Source: an uncultured Selenomonadaceae bacterium
Lineage (GTDB): Bacteria > Bacillota > Negativicutes > Selenomonadales > Selenomonadaceae
Assembly: GCA_902778455.1 (NCBI GenBank)
Contig: CACYXR010000001.1
Coordinates: forward strand, 62,001-126,000
DNA length: 64,000 bases
Direction of reading: 5' to 3'
Shown: positions 54,708-63,816 of the stretch, piece after piece
How positions within the stretch are numbered: the first letter of the stretch is position 1
Layout: the number at the start of each line of letters is the position of its first letter
Position numbers and translations under genes: made by a program
Notes under the pieces: generated by a model
Database searches by the model: none
Told to the model about the DNA's origin: nothing
The model's input: only the letters and a program-made list of their open reading frames with translations

Positions 54708-55649
54708 TCACGCCTCCGCAATCCGCTTCGCAAAATGCCCGCCAATCTTCGCAATCAGCCGCAGCACATCCTCATGCAAGGAAACCGGGAACGCGTTCAA
54801 AGACGGTCCCGTCTCGAAATTCAAGACACCATCAAAATGGATGGCTTGCAATCCGCGAATAAACCCTTCCCAATCCGTAGAGGAAGTATTTTCCCGCGTC
54901 CGCGTGAACGTGAACGGAATCTGGTGCAAATCCCTGACGCCGTCGTTATCGTGGATATGCAACACTTTCAGTCTGTGTCCGAGCCTCGTGATAAACGCCT
55001 CGGAATCGAGCCCGATGACATTCGCGTGTCCCGTATCGAAGCAAAAGCCTAAAACCTCCGCCTTGTATTTATCGTTGATACGATCGATCCGCTCTGCGCA
55101 TTTCCGCACATCGCAGCAAGGCCCCTCCACCAAATGCCCGGCAATGGCGTCGTAGAGGTTCTCAATGCAAATCGTGACTCCATATTCCTTCGCCAAAGGT
55201 GCAATAGACTCTAAGAACCGCTCCGTCTCTACCCACTCCGCATCCTCCGAGCCGAGAAACCGTGCGAGCTTGAACCCGTGAACCACAATGTATTTGCACT
55301 CCATGAAAGCGCAAATCCGCATACTCTTCGGCGCGACCTCATTCCAAAGATAATCATTCAGCCTCCGGCTGCCCTTTGGCACATAAATCGGATAAGGCAT
55401 ATGCATTTGATGAATCGTTACGCCCGCTTTCTTTGCCCCGGCCTTATGCGGCGCAAAAAAAGCTTCCAGCTCGGAAACAGATTGGCTGAAAAAGGAGTTC
55501 AGCTCGTCCCGGTATATTTCCTTATTGACAAGATACCCGTGCAGGCTGAAATCCGCGCAATCGAAGCCCGCGCGCCGCAGCCGAGCAAAATCCCGCCCGG
55601 GATCCTCATCATGAATCGCGTTTTGTGTCTGTACGCCGATTTTCAGCAT
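54708..55649 (-). CDS. TIM-barrel sugar isomerase/epimerase-like protein
   Basis: A 313-residue AP-endonuclease-2/xylose-isomerase-like barrel. Metal-ligand candidates are in TIHQMHMPYP, VHGFKLARF, VTICIENLYD, FCFDTGHANVIG and LHIHDNDGVRDLH. It probably isomerises or epimerises a sugar. The ATG at 55649 follows AGGAGG and lies inside the end of the preceding gene (about 40-base overlap). It shares the barrel type with that gene, so the two may be an ancient duplication acting on one pathway. Confidence 0.82.
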   Translation of the reverse strand: MLKIGVQTQNAIHDEDPGRDFARLRRAGFDCADFSLHGYLVNKEIYRDELNSFFSQSVSELEAFFAPHKAGAKKAGVTIHQMHMPYPIYVPKGSRRLNDYLWNEVAPKSMRICAFMECKYIVVHGFKLARFLGSEDAEWVETERFLESIAPLAKEYGVTICIENLYDAIAGHLVEGPCCDVRKCAERIDRINDKYKAEVLGFCFDTGHANVIGLDSEAFITRLGHRLKVLHIHDNDGVRDLHQIPFTFTRTRENTSSTDWEGFIRGLQAIHFDGVLNFETGPSLNAFPVSLHEDVLRLIAKIGGHFAKRIAEA

Positions 55650-56955
55650 CCCGCTCCTCCTGTTCCTCCAGCCGGTCAAAATGGAACGACGGCATATATT
55701 CGTCGTTGAAATACTCGATAGGATTCGAAAGCCCCATGCCCCGAAGCTGCTCCTCAATCTCCCGGTAATACACGTTGCAGATAAAAACCGCCGTCTCGGG
55801 CGGCAAATCGCGAAGACGGTCCGGCGACTGCACCGTCAGCCCGCAAAACTCCTCTCCCCAACGCACGGAATTGTTGTCGCAGGTAAAAAGCGGGGGATAT
55901 TGTTCGCCGTAGCATTTCATATACGCGCGGCACATATTCCCCGCGCCAAACAGGACCCGCGACGGATACTTTTCCAACAAAGCCTCCATCTCGACCTGCC
56001 AGCGAATGTACTCCGCGGTCGCCTTTGCCAATCGCAGCAATTCCGGACGCAAAATCGGCGAAAAAGAAGCGGCGGTATCTCCAAAATCAATAATCAGCGT
56101 ACCGTCGAACCGAACAGACCGCAAGCCCCGGATCAGATTCAGCCAATCCAGCCGCGACTGTCCCTGCTCGGCGGCAGTGAACGGCAGCAACGACGCCGCA
56201 CAGCAGCCGTCGTTTTCCGACAAGATCACGGCTTTCAGCCGAGCCCCGATCGTCTGGACAAAATCGAAAAGATTCTGCCCGCAAAGATTGCAAAGGCCGA
56301 CGTTCATGCAAAAGCCAAACCGCTCCTCGCCGACGGCTTGATTCAACTCATCGATATAATCCGCAGCCTCCGCCGCGTCCATACAAAAGCCGCGCATGAT
56401 ATGGCCGCTGATGACCTTGCACTGGCTCCCGAGCAAAAGCGTCATGCCATGCTGTCTAGCGCACTCGGCCAGCCGCAAATAATAGGCTCGATTGGCCGAC
56501 CAAATATCTTCCCCGCCGATACCGACGACCAAAGGCGGCACGAGAATCGAGCGGCATCCCGAAGACGCCGCAATACGAATACACTCCTCCACCAGCCTTG
56601 TAACGGGAGCACGCAAATCTTCCATTTCCTCGTCCCGCCCCGACGGACTCCCCAGATCCGGCCCCACAGCCAGCGGCATTTTCAGCCCCAATGCATTGCA
56701 ACGCTCCGTAAAAGGACGAAGCGCGTCTTCCAGCGTTTTTGGATGATCCATAAACCATCCGCGATACCAAGTTTTCGTCTTCGCCTTGCGCTGCCGCCTT
56801 TTCCAAGCGTACCAATCTTCCACGGCGTCTTTCGTATAAGCATGCCCCAACGGCGCAAGCGGAATCCCTGAAAACCCCGCCTGCGCAATATCCTTCAAGC
56901 CCTGCCCTGGAAACTGCGAGGAAACAATACCGCTAGTCGAACAAAGAATCTCCAT
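55609..56955 (-). CDS. TIM-barrel protein with C-terminal Rossmann-like domain
   Basis: A 448-residue protein in two parts. Residues 1-325 look like a xylose-isomerase-type barrel (SQFPGQGLKDIAQAGFSGI; FCMNVGLCNLCGQN; FDGTLIIDFGD). Several usual metal ligands seem changed: the IENLYD and HDNDG blocks of the neighbour read differently (VISGHIMRG, SENDGC). Residues 331-415 are a Rossmann-like domain (RVLFGAGNMCRAYMKCYG ... AVFICNVYYREIEEQLRGMG) also found in neighbouring genes. The ATG follows AGGAGG. Confidence 0.78.
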   Translation of the reverse strand: MEILCSTSGIVSSQFPGQGLKDIAQAGFSGIPLAPLGHAYTKDAVEDWYAWKRRQRKAKTKTWYRGWFMDHPKTLEDALRPFTERCNALGLKMPLAVGPDLGSPSGRDEEMEDLRAPVTRLVEECIRIAASSGCRSILVPPLVVGIGGEDIWSANRAYYLRLAECARQHGMTLLLGSQCKVISGHIMRGFCMDAAEAADYIDELNQAVGEERFGFCMNVGLCNLCGQNLFDFVQTIGARLKAVILSENDGCCAASLLPFTAAEQGQSRLDWLNLIRGLRSVRFDGTLIIDFGDTAASFSPILRPELLRLAKATAEYIRWQVEMEALLEKYPSRVLFGAGNMCRAYMKCYGEQYPPLFTCDNNSVRWGEEFCGLTVQSPDRLRDLPPETAVFICNVYYREIEEQLRGMGLSNPIEYFNDEYMPSFHFDRLEEQEERDAENRRTDTKRDS

Positions 56956-57011
56956 CCGTGTTCCTCCTGAAATCTGTTTTGCTAAATGTAAACATTCGTT
57001 GCATTTTACTC

Positions 57012-59237
57012 TTATAGCAGCTTCTGTTCAATCAGCTTCTTCAACTTCGTCGACGACGTCGACTCCGTATAGGGAAAGAACACCATCGTCGAACCGCGTT
57101 CTTCCAAAAATTTCTTTTTCGCGAGCCATACAGAATCGTGCTCGTAATCGCTGCCGGAGAACTGGACGTCAAAATGGTACATCTGCCAAGCCATATCCGT
57201 ATCTGGATGTTCATAAGGAATCTCCCGAACCTCGTCCACATAGCGGCAGGCTTCAACCAACTTGACACGTTCCTCGAAGGGAATGAAGGGCGGGAGTTTT
57301 TTGCTTTCTCTCGCCTGTCTGTCAGTGACGACCCCGACAATCAGATAATCGCACTGTTCCTTGGCTCTTCGCAGCAAATTGAGATGCCCGATATGAAAGA
57401 GGTCAAACACGCCGGCAACATAGCCGACATGGTATTTTTTTGGCTTTTGTTCCGCTCCCACTAGGATAGGGCGGCGTTTCCTCCTATAGTGCCTGGAAGG
57501 CTCAAAAACGCAATATGACATCACCCCCATGCCTTCAAGCTGGCGAATGATGGGCATACAATCTCTGATACAAACGACAACATGATAAGTTCCCGGTTGT
57601 AATTGTGTCAGCAGTTCCGGCGATTGGATTGCAACGCCATGCAAATCCGTTCCCCATTTTTTTTCGTCATTGTCGACAATAGCGTAAACGGGATAGTCCG
57701 TCGCGTATGTCCCCACGAAGCGATTCGCGATTTTTCCCGAACCAAAAAGGATCAAATTGCGGTTGCCAATATACTCAAACGTATCGACAAATCTTTTCCT
57801 GTACTCTGTTTCAGAATAATTCATCCGCCAACGGTTCGCGTTCATATTATCATCGATACGCTGATGTCTGTTTCGGTAATCCTTAAGCACCTCTTGTTTA
57901 CGAAGCCTCCGGATAAACGTATCAGCTAGATTTTCCCATTTTCCCTTCTTCGCCATCAGACCATAGCGGTCAAGCAGCTCGGCTACCGGCATCAATCTTT
58001 GCAATTCCGGATTTCCTGCATAAAAAGAATAAATCGCGCGTATCATGATTCCATTGGCTGGAAAATGTTCTATGCAAAACTCCTGATCATAGAACATAAA
58101 TTTCCCTTCTCTAAAGAAACTGTTCAAAGGAATCATATCCACATATCCTTTTTGAAGAATTACGCCTTCTCCATCCGAGCAGTCCTCAACCTCATGTTCA
58201 GAAGAATTCAAAATAGATTTCCAAAAATCATCCAAGGCTTTCAAAAAAGCGTCTTTGTCCGACATCAAAAGACGCTTTAGATAAATTTGTCCAATTTCAG
58301 AATCAATATATGGCATGAGGTATCGCCCATTTTCCAAACGAGCTTTTACTACAGATATTCCATGTGCTTCCAAATCTGCTCCATGCGCTATTAGCCGTTC
58401 CAATCTACGTTGTCCTTCAGGCCAGGCAGCTCTTTTTTCTACGATGCCATCGTTATGCACAATGGTGAACATCGCAAACTTCCTTCCCCGTTCCATTGAA
58501 CAAGTAATCTGCTTTATCTCGGAAAACCGGCCTGAAGGCGAACATTCTATGAGATACGCATTGGCCATGGCGTGAAACATATTATTCCCAACAATCGATT
58601 CATACAATGTTTCCTCTGGCAAGAAGACTGTATCAGGATAATTATATAACGGAAAAACACGATTGCCTAAATCTTCCTTAGGCAAATAATCTTCTGCAAA
58701 TATAAGAGATGCATTATCCAAATCAGGTAATACAGAAAAAAAACGAAACGACGTCCACCCAGTTGTATTCAATAATATTTTAATTTCCGCGCAGCTATAC
58801 ATACGCCCTTTAGAATCCGTTTCCACACTTGAACAATAGCCATACCCGTCCACGCTGTCCATAATACGACTGGTATATATATCCCGGTCACCGCAAAAAT
58901 AGCGCAACCCTAAGCGATTATTCATTCCTAACAGGAGACGCCCACCAGGCGTCAGCAATTTTCTCCATTTCTGTAATACCTCTTTGGGCGATGAAGATTT
59001 TTCTAATGCTGTAATTGCAATAATATATTGGAATCTTTCACAATTCAATTTTATCCATTCAGTTGAACATGATTCTTCCATGGAAATACATTCCACCTGC
59101 AAATTGCGGCGGACTAAATCCGCAACTACCGGGGATTCTACACTCCCAACATATAAGACTCTGCTTTTAGGCTCGAAACCATACCAGCCTAAAAGCCCCG
59201 TTTGTATGTCCCTAATTAATTCAAGCGATTGTTTCAT
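57012..59237 (-). CDS. Multidomain methyltransferase / kinase-like / Rossmann / cytidylyltransferase protein
   Basis: A 741-residue protein with at least four regions. Residues 1-235 are class I methyltransferase-like (RVLYVGSVES; LTPGGRLLLGMNNRLGLRYF). About 235-435 looks phosphotransferase-like (DMIPLNSFF, then KFMFYDQEF), though this is weak. About 493-580 is the Rossmann-like domain (NLILFGSGKIANRFVG). About 602-741 is a cytidylyltransferase of the TagD type with GVFDLFHIGHLNLLRRAK and a TSSTKL motif. It may make a CDP-activated substituent and modify a glycan. The ATG at 59237 follows GAGGAA; a TTG at 59252 is the alternative. Confidence 0.8.
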   Translation of the reverse strand: MKQSLELIRDIQTGLLGWYGFEPKSRVLYVGSVESPVVADLVRRNLQVECISMEESCSTEWIKLNCERFQYIIAITALEKSSSPKEVLQKWRKLLTPGGRLLLGMNNRLGLRYFCGDRDIYTSRIMDSVDGYGYCSSVETDSKGRMYSCAEIKILLNTTGWTSFRFFSVLPDLDNASLIFAEDYLPKEDLGNRVFPLYNYPDTVFLPEETLYESIVGNNMFHAMANAYLIECSPSGRFSEIKQITCSMERGRKFAMFTIVHNDGIVEKRAAWPEGQRRLERLIAHGADLEAHGISVVKARLENGRYLMPYIDSEIGQIYLKRLLMSDKDAFLKALDDFWKSILNSSEHEVEDCSDGEGVILQKGYVDMIPLNSFFREGKFMFYDQEFCIEHFPANGIMIRAIYSFYAGNPELQRLMPVAELLDRYGLMAKKGKWENLADTFIRRLRKQEVLKDYRNRHQRIDDNMNANRWRMNYSETEYRKRFVDTFEYIGNRNLILFGSGKIANRFVGTYATDYPVYAIVDNDEKKWGTDLHGVAIQSPELLTQLQPGTYHVVVCIRDCMPIIRQLEGMGVMSYCVFEPSRHYRRKRRPILVGAEQKPKKYHVGYVAGVFDLFHIGHLNLLRRAKEQCDYLIVGVVTDRQARESKKLPPFIPFEERVKLVEACRYVDEVREIPYEHPDTDMAWQMYHFDVQFSGSDYEHDSVWLAKKKFLEERGSTMVFFPYTESTSSTKLKKLIEQKLL

Positions 59238-59238
59238 T

Positions 59239-60588
59239 TTACCATTCCTCAAGCATCATACTAGGCCACCAACAATCCTTTTTATACAGAATTTCCCATG
59301 ACACGTATAGTATATATTGGAACCCCATTCTTCTTAATTTTTTCACCAATTTCCCCTTATCAATTTCCTTAATTGCGACAACAACGACACATTGCTTACA
59401 ATCGGGCAAATATTCCTCAATCTCGCGCACTTTTCGCGCCCGGCAAACATTGTCATTCGCTTCCTTCGATGATACGGCAAAACCGATTATATCTTCAGCT
59501 GAAAATTCTTGAGTAATTGTATCAAAAAAAAGTTTCCCGAATTTTCCCGCGCCATAAATAATTACTTTTCTATGTTGGCTGATATGGTTCCAATACAAGC
59601 GTTTCGGTTCCACAGTATAGTGAATAAACGCCTCGAAATTATGCAACACTTGAAAAAGGAACAATATATGATGAGACTCCAGCGTAGTATAACAAACAAT
59701 ATTATTTTCAAGCAACTTCAATAAATCCGAACGAAATTCCTTCAGGTACTTTTCTTTATCGCAATACAACAGATGCTCATAAATCCACATACAATTTTGA
59801 GTAAATAAATAAAAATACTCATTCCGAAAATGGTCATAAAGATATTGATCCAAGCATAACAGTTGTTTAATAAAGCGATACTCTTCCAATATCCGAACCA
59901 TGTTTTTTGTATTTACTACCGATGAATTAGGGTTGTCCCTGCGAAGCATATATAGTGGTTCATGCAAAACATAAAGGCTCCTGGCGTAAGCGTTGGTTAG
60001 GAAAAAGAACCCATTATCCTGGTAGGAAGCGCCCGGAGATTCATGATGCTTGATATGATGTTTTTCGAGAAACTCACGACGATAAATACCGTTCCAAGTT
60101 GCCAAATAGAAAAAAAAACCGGTTCGGTCATGCAACGGATCAATCAAACGGTGATACGCCCCTGCATCCGTCCAAGACATATCTTGTCTGTGCAATATCC
60201 GGTTTTCTCCGTTCCCTGTAAAATAAAAGAAATCGGACTTTACAATATCTGCCTCCATACTGCAGGCCGCATCATAAAGTCTTTCAAACATATATGGAGA
60301 AACTAAATCATCGGTTTCTACGATTCCAATATATTCGCCCTGAGCCGCCGCCATTCCAAGATTCACTTGGTAGCCATAGCTCTTTTTTTCAGCATGTATG
60401 ACACGGATTCGGCCATCCGTCTTAGCGAAGGAATCAATAATCTCCAAAGTCCCATCCGTAGAACCGCCATCAACGCAAATGATTTCAATTTCCTTTAATG
60501 TTTGTTTAACAACGCTTTCCAAGCAGTCATACATATAGTCCTTTACATTAAGGGAAGGCATTACAATTGATACCTTGATACTGCTCAT
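59239..60588 (-). CDS. Glycosyltransferase family 2 with C-terminal Rossmann-like domain
   Basis: A 449-residue protein. Residues 1-230 are a GT-A family 2 domain: VSIVMPSLNVKDYMYDCLESV, ICVDGGSTDGT, YIGIVETDDLVSPYMFE (DxD-like) and a later SYQDNGFFF. Residues 341-435 are the Rossmann-like domain (KVIIYGAGKFGKLFFDTI ... VVVVAIKEID). It probably adds a sugar to the surface glycan, the accessory domain perhaps sensing a nucleotide. The ATG at 60588 follows AAGGAG; a longer frame to 60711 overlaps the preceding gene. Confidence 0.88.
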   Translation of the reverse strand: MSSIKVSIVMPSLNVKDYMYDCLESVVKQTLKEIEIICVDGGSTDGTLEIIDSFAKTDGRIRVIHAEKKSYGYQVNLGMAAAQGEYIGIVETDDLVSPYMFERLYDAACSMEADIVKSDFFYFTGNGENRILHRQDMSWTDAGAYHRLIDPLHDRTGFFFYLATWNGIYRREFLEKHHIKHHESPGASYQDNGFFFLTNAYARSLYVLHEPLYMLRRDNPNSSVVNTKNMVRILEEYRFIKQLLCLDQYLYDHFRNEYFYLFTQNCMWIYEHLLYCDKEKYLKEFRSDLLKLLENNIVCYTTLESHHILFLFQVLHNFEAFIHYTVEPKRLYWNHISQHRKVIIYGAGKFGKLFFDTITQEFSAEDIIGFAVSSKEANDNVCRARKVREIEEYLPDCKQCVVVVAIKEIDKGKLVKKLRRMGFQYILYVSWEILYKKDCWWPSMMLEEW

Positions 60589-60614
60589 TCGAACGCTCCT
60601 TATACACCAATTTT

Positions 60615-62501
60615 TTACATCCGCTGCTGATGCGAAAACCAATCCGCACTTGTAAACGTGTTGGGATTTTCCAAATATTGCATTGAACTTTCGTAGGTAT
60701 ACTTTTTCCATATATACTTAAAAACCGACGGATCAACAATAACAAAATCATTGCAAAGCACAGAGACATACTGATTCATGTCGACAATTGGGTCTTGAAT
60801 ATATTTTCCTATAAGATGGAAATATCTGGAGAAAAGCAACATTTCAGGATTGATTCCGTCGGTCTTATTGGGATATAACTCCTGCGCATCCCAAAAAAGC
60901 AACATATCATTTGTTTTCCCAAACAACAGGAAATCAGGAATATAATAAGGCACATCTAAATAAGGCGGCAAGACAATCAATCTCTGTCGCTCCATCCCTT
61001 GGATGGGGAATTTTTCTATCAAATTATGGAGGTGCATAAGACAGCCAGCAGCATTAATTCGGAAATCTGTTCTAGTTTTTAGTGCGTATTCTTTGTGGAG
61101 CTTTTGGGCACGTAAAAGACCGGCATACGTTGATTTAACCTGATAATTTAGATTTAAAACCCCTTTTTGTACTGGAGGATCGCTTAAAACCACTTCAATC
61201 CCTAAATTTTGAATGCGTGAAAAGCCTTCTTTTTCTTGTTCTTCTTTCCATGTTGATAAAATAATGCAAACGCCAGAGAATAGCATTTGGTAAAATTGAA
61301 TAGTGCGATAAGTAAAGTCTTCATCATAAATGATTGGTCCCTGTATAATAATGGCAATTTTATTATTATAGTATTGATAATTTTTAATCTGTCTTATCTC
61401 TTTTTCCCCATGATAAAAAACGCCAAAATGAATCATGTTATAGTCAATCACATTATAAGCGGCAAAGCAAGAAGACCCTCGGCTCAAATGTTGCATTGTT
61501 TGTTCTGCAATTGCGTGAACTTCTTGAAAGCTATATCGTCTGTCTAATTGGTTTACATATTCCAGGTCAGGAGACCATTGATTAATATTTGCGGTAAAGG
61601 ATTGACGACTATTTTTAGGATATAACGCAAGAATCTTTTCCTTTACGCCCAGCTTCTCGAGATAGGAAACAATCTCATCCTGATAAGCGAAAGAGGCTAC
61701 GACAATACAATCTACATCGTCAAAACTCTGCGGCGATACATCGCGTACTGAACTCCCCTGAAATTCACGAACACTTCGATCAGCAAAAGCAACAATATTT
61801 TTATACTTCAAATCCGTATAAACAAGCAGGCTCTTAGCATGTGGCCCCGCAGGATAAACCAGCACTCTTTTCCCATCACATGCTTCGAGGATCTTATTAA
61901 TCTGGTCAATACGTTCCATGATGCTTAAATAGTAATCGCTCGCAATATGTGTATTTGAGTGGACAATTTTTGAAAAGAATTCATTAGTTCCAGTCAATCG
62001 ATGCATAGAATATAGAATATTGGGAACATGATAAAAAGGCATCGTATCTGTCGAATCATATAATTCAACCAACTTTCCTCCATATCCGAAGGATTCCATT
62101 CTACGTCTTGCGAGCGCTCTGTCTTTAAATCCCGCTAATATGATATACTTGGCTTCACTCAAAATAGCGTCATCTTCTGAAAAAACATGATAACTCCTAT
62201 TTTCATGAGTTTGATCAACTACTATAGAACAATATGTTTCTCCGACAAATCCAATAAGTTTTTTTCTACACAAACATGTTAACCGCAACAAATATATAGC
62301 ATTATCGACACCTGAACCAATATGCACTGCAATCGCCACATCATCTGGTAAATTATAAATCACGTCGCGAACCTTATTGATTCTAAAAGCTAAATCAAGT
62401 TGTCTTTGCGAGGCTGGGAAAAAGGGTTTTATACGCGATGTCTTTCCTTCCAACCATAGGCGAATACCCTGCCGCTTGCTGTTATAGTGTTTTCCCCTCA
62501 T
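60615..62501 (-). CDS. WavE-domain protein with two Rossmann-like regions
   Basis: A 628-residue protein. Residues 55-150 (VAIAVHIGSGVDNAIYLL ... AKYIILAGFKDRALARRRME) and 211-297 (KRVLVYPAGPHAKSLLVY ... DCIVVASFAYQDEIVSYLEK) are two Rossmann-like domains. From about residue 375 the WavE lipopolysaccharide-synthesis domain begins (IAIIIQGPIIYDEDFTYRTI; LNLNYQVKSTYAGLLRAQKL; ALKTRTDFRI). WavE was described in Vibrio cholerae LPS core synthesis and probably acts as a glycosyltransferase. The gene is AT-rich, unlike the core genome to the left. Confidence 0.8.
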   Translation of the reverse strand: MRGKHYNSKRQGIRLWLEGKTSRIKPFFPASQRQLDLAFRINKVRDVIYNLPDDVAIAVHIGSGVDNAIYLLRLTCLCRKKLIGFVGETYCSIVVDQTHENRSYHVFSEDDAILSEAKYIILAGFKDRALARRRMESFGYGGKLVELYDSTDTMPFYHVPNILYSMHRLTGTNEFFSKIVHSNTHIASDYYLSIMERIDQINKILEACDGKRVLVYPAGPHAKSLLVYTDLKYKNIVAFADRSVREFQGSSVRDVSPQSFDDVDCIVVASFAYQDEIVSYLEKLGVKEKILALYPKNSRQSFTANINQWSPDLEYVNQLDRRYSFQEVHAIAEQTMQHLSRGSSCFAAYNVIDYNMIHFGVFYHGEKEIRQIKNYQYYNNKIAIIIQGPIIYDEDFTYRTIQFYQMLFSGVCIILSTWKEEQEKEGFSRIQNLGIEVVLSDPPVQKGVLNLNYQVKSTYAGLLRAQKLHKEYALKTRTDFRINAAGCLMHLHNLIEKFPIQGMERQRLIVLPPYLDVPYYIPDFLLFGKTNDMLLFWDAQELYPNKTDGINPEMLLFSRYFHLIGKYIQDPIVDMNQYVSVLCNDFVIVDPSVFKYIWKKYTYESSMQYLENPNTFTSADWFSHQQRM

Positions 62502-62507
62502 TAAATA

Positions 62508-63800
62508 TCATCCCTTTTTATTATCAATCAAATCAACCTTGCATTCAACTACAACATCATCCATAGATACAATAGGACATTTAAAAAACGGTTGAATTTT
62601 CTCTTCAATCTTAGAAAATGCCTGAATTGCACTTACAACCACCATATCAATCTCAAGCAGATTTTCAAAGTCATGATACACTACCAACCGTTTTTCATTA
62701 GGAAACTCATTGCGATCCATAGCATATAAAACTGCAATTCCATCTTTTTTTACAAGCTCGTATAAATATTTTCCAGATTCCCCCCATCCATAGATAGCAA
62801 TCTTTTTAACCTCATGCTTGTGAAAAAAATATCCGATGGAATATCCTTTAAAATACAAAAATGAAAGCGCATAGTACATATTATGATAGAGAACATTGCG
62901 ATCAAAATTTCGCGAGAAATATATCTTCATCGCAAACTCTTTATCTCTAAAACAAAAGAAATAATCAGGATTATTTTTAATAGACAATTTCTTCTTAGAA
63001 AACACAAAATCTAATTTGGTATTATCCAGAAAAAAATTGTTATTTCTATATGTATCATCCGACAAAGAAGTTACACTATTCTCGGTCATTCCGATGTTAT
63101 CACACAGCGACTCCTTGGAATAAATCACAGTCTTACCATCTGCCATTTGCTTGCAAGCCAGCTTGAAATCCAAATACCGCGAAGGAGCACTTTGCCGCCA
63201 GATGATATCATTTCGGATGCAGCTGATATACATCAGCCCCTCGGAATGAACTTTCGGCAGATTGATACGCGAAAGCGTGTCCTCTCGAATATCGAAGGAT
63301 TGCCACCGATTTTTCCACGTTGCCCATCCCCAACTTCGAAAAGCGTCATAAGCAAATGTGTCTCCCGGCATATCAAGCGGCAAATCCACTGGATTATATC
63401 CGCAAATACTGAATACCTCGTCATCGTTCTCATACTTATCAAGCGCTTGATTCATGAACGCCAAGAAATTATGAGCTGTCAGGATGTCGTCTTCCAAAAT
63501 GATTACTCTATCATATCGGGACAGTACTTCTTGAATCCCGTACATCATGTTTTCATTCGGGCCTTTGTTTTCCCTTCGCTCAATGATATGATACGAATGA
63601 AATTCATTAGAAAACTTGCGAAGATCTTTTCTTATTCTTTTAACTTTTTCGGCGTCTCCGTCCTTCTCCGGCACAGGAGCGTTGGAATATATGAACACAT
63701 CTGTATCCTTGGCACCAATATTATTACTGAGTGCCTCCATAATCCTCATGATTTCAGCATAGCGATTATAAGAAAAAACAACAACCGGAGCGTATTCCAT
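62508..63800 (-). CDS. GT-A glycosyltransferase with C-terminal Rossmann-like domain
   Basis: A 430-residue protein. The N-terminal glycosyltransferase domain begins APVVVFSYNRYAEIMRIMEAL and has the metal motif VIILEDDILTAHNFLAFMN and SWGWATWKNRWQSFD, as in GNT-I-like family members. Residues 332-420 are the Rossmann-like domain (KKIAIYGWGESGKYLYEL ... DMVVVSAIQAFSKIEEKI). The ATG at 63800 follows GGAGG at five bases. It is separated by six bases from the WavE-domain gene. Confidence 0.85.
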   Translation of the reverse strand: MEYAPVVVFSYNRYAEIMRIMEALSNNIGAKDTDVFIYSNAPVPEKDGDAEKVKRIRKDLRKFSNEFHSYHIIERRENKGPNENMMYGIQEVLSRYDRVIILEDDILTAHNFLAFMNQALDKYENDDEVFSICGYNPVDLPLDMPGDTFAYDAFRSWGWATWKNRWQSFDIREDTLSRINLPKVHSEGLMYISCIRNDIIWRQSAPSRYLDFKLACKQMADGKTVIYSKESLCDNIGMTENSVTSLSDDTYRNNNFFLDNTKLDFVFSKKKLSIKNNPDYFFCFRDKEFAMKIYFSRNFDRNVLYHNMYYALSFLYFKGYSIGYFFHKHEVKKIAIYGWGESGKYLYELVKKDGIAVLYAMDRNEFPNEKRLVVYHDFENLLEIDMVVVSAIQAFSKIEEKIQPFFKCPIVSMDDVVVECKVDLIDNKKG

Positions 63801-63816
63801 GGCTTCCTCCAAACTC

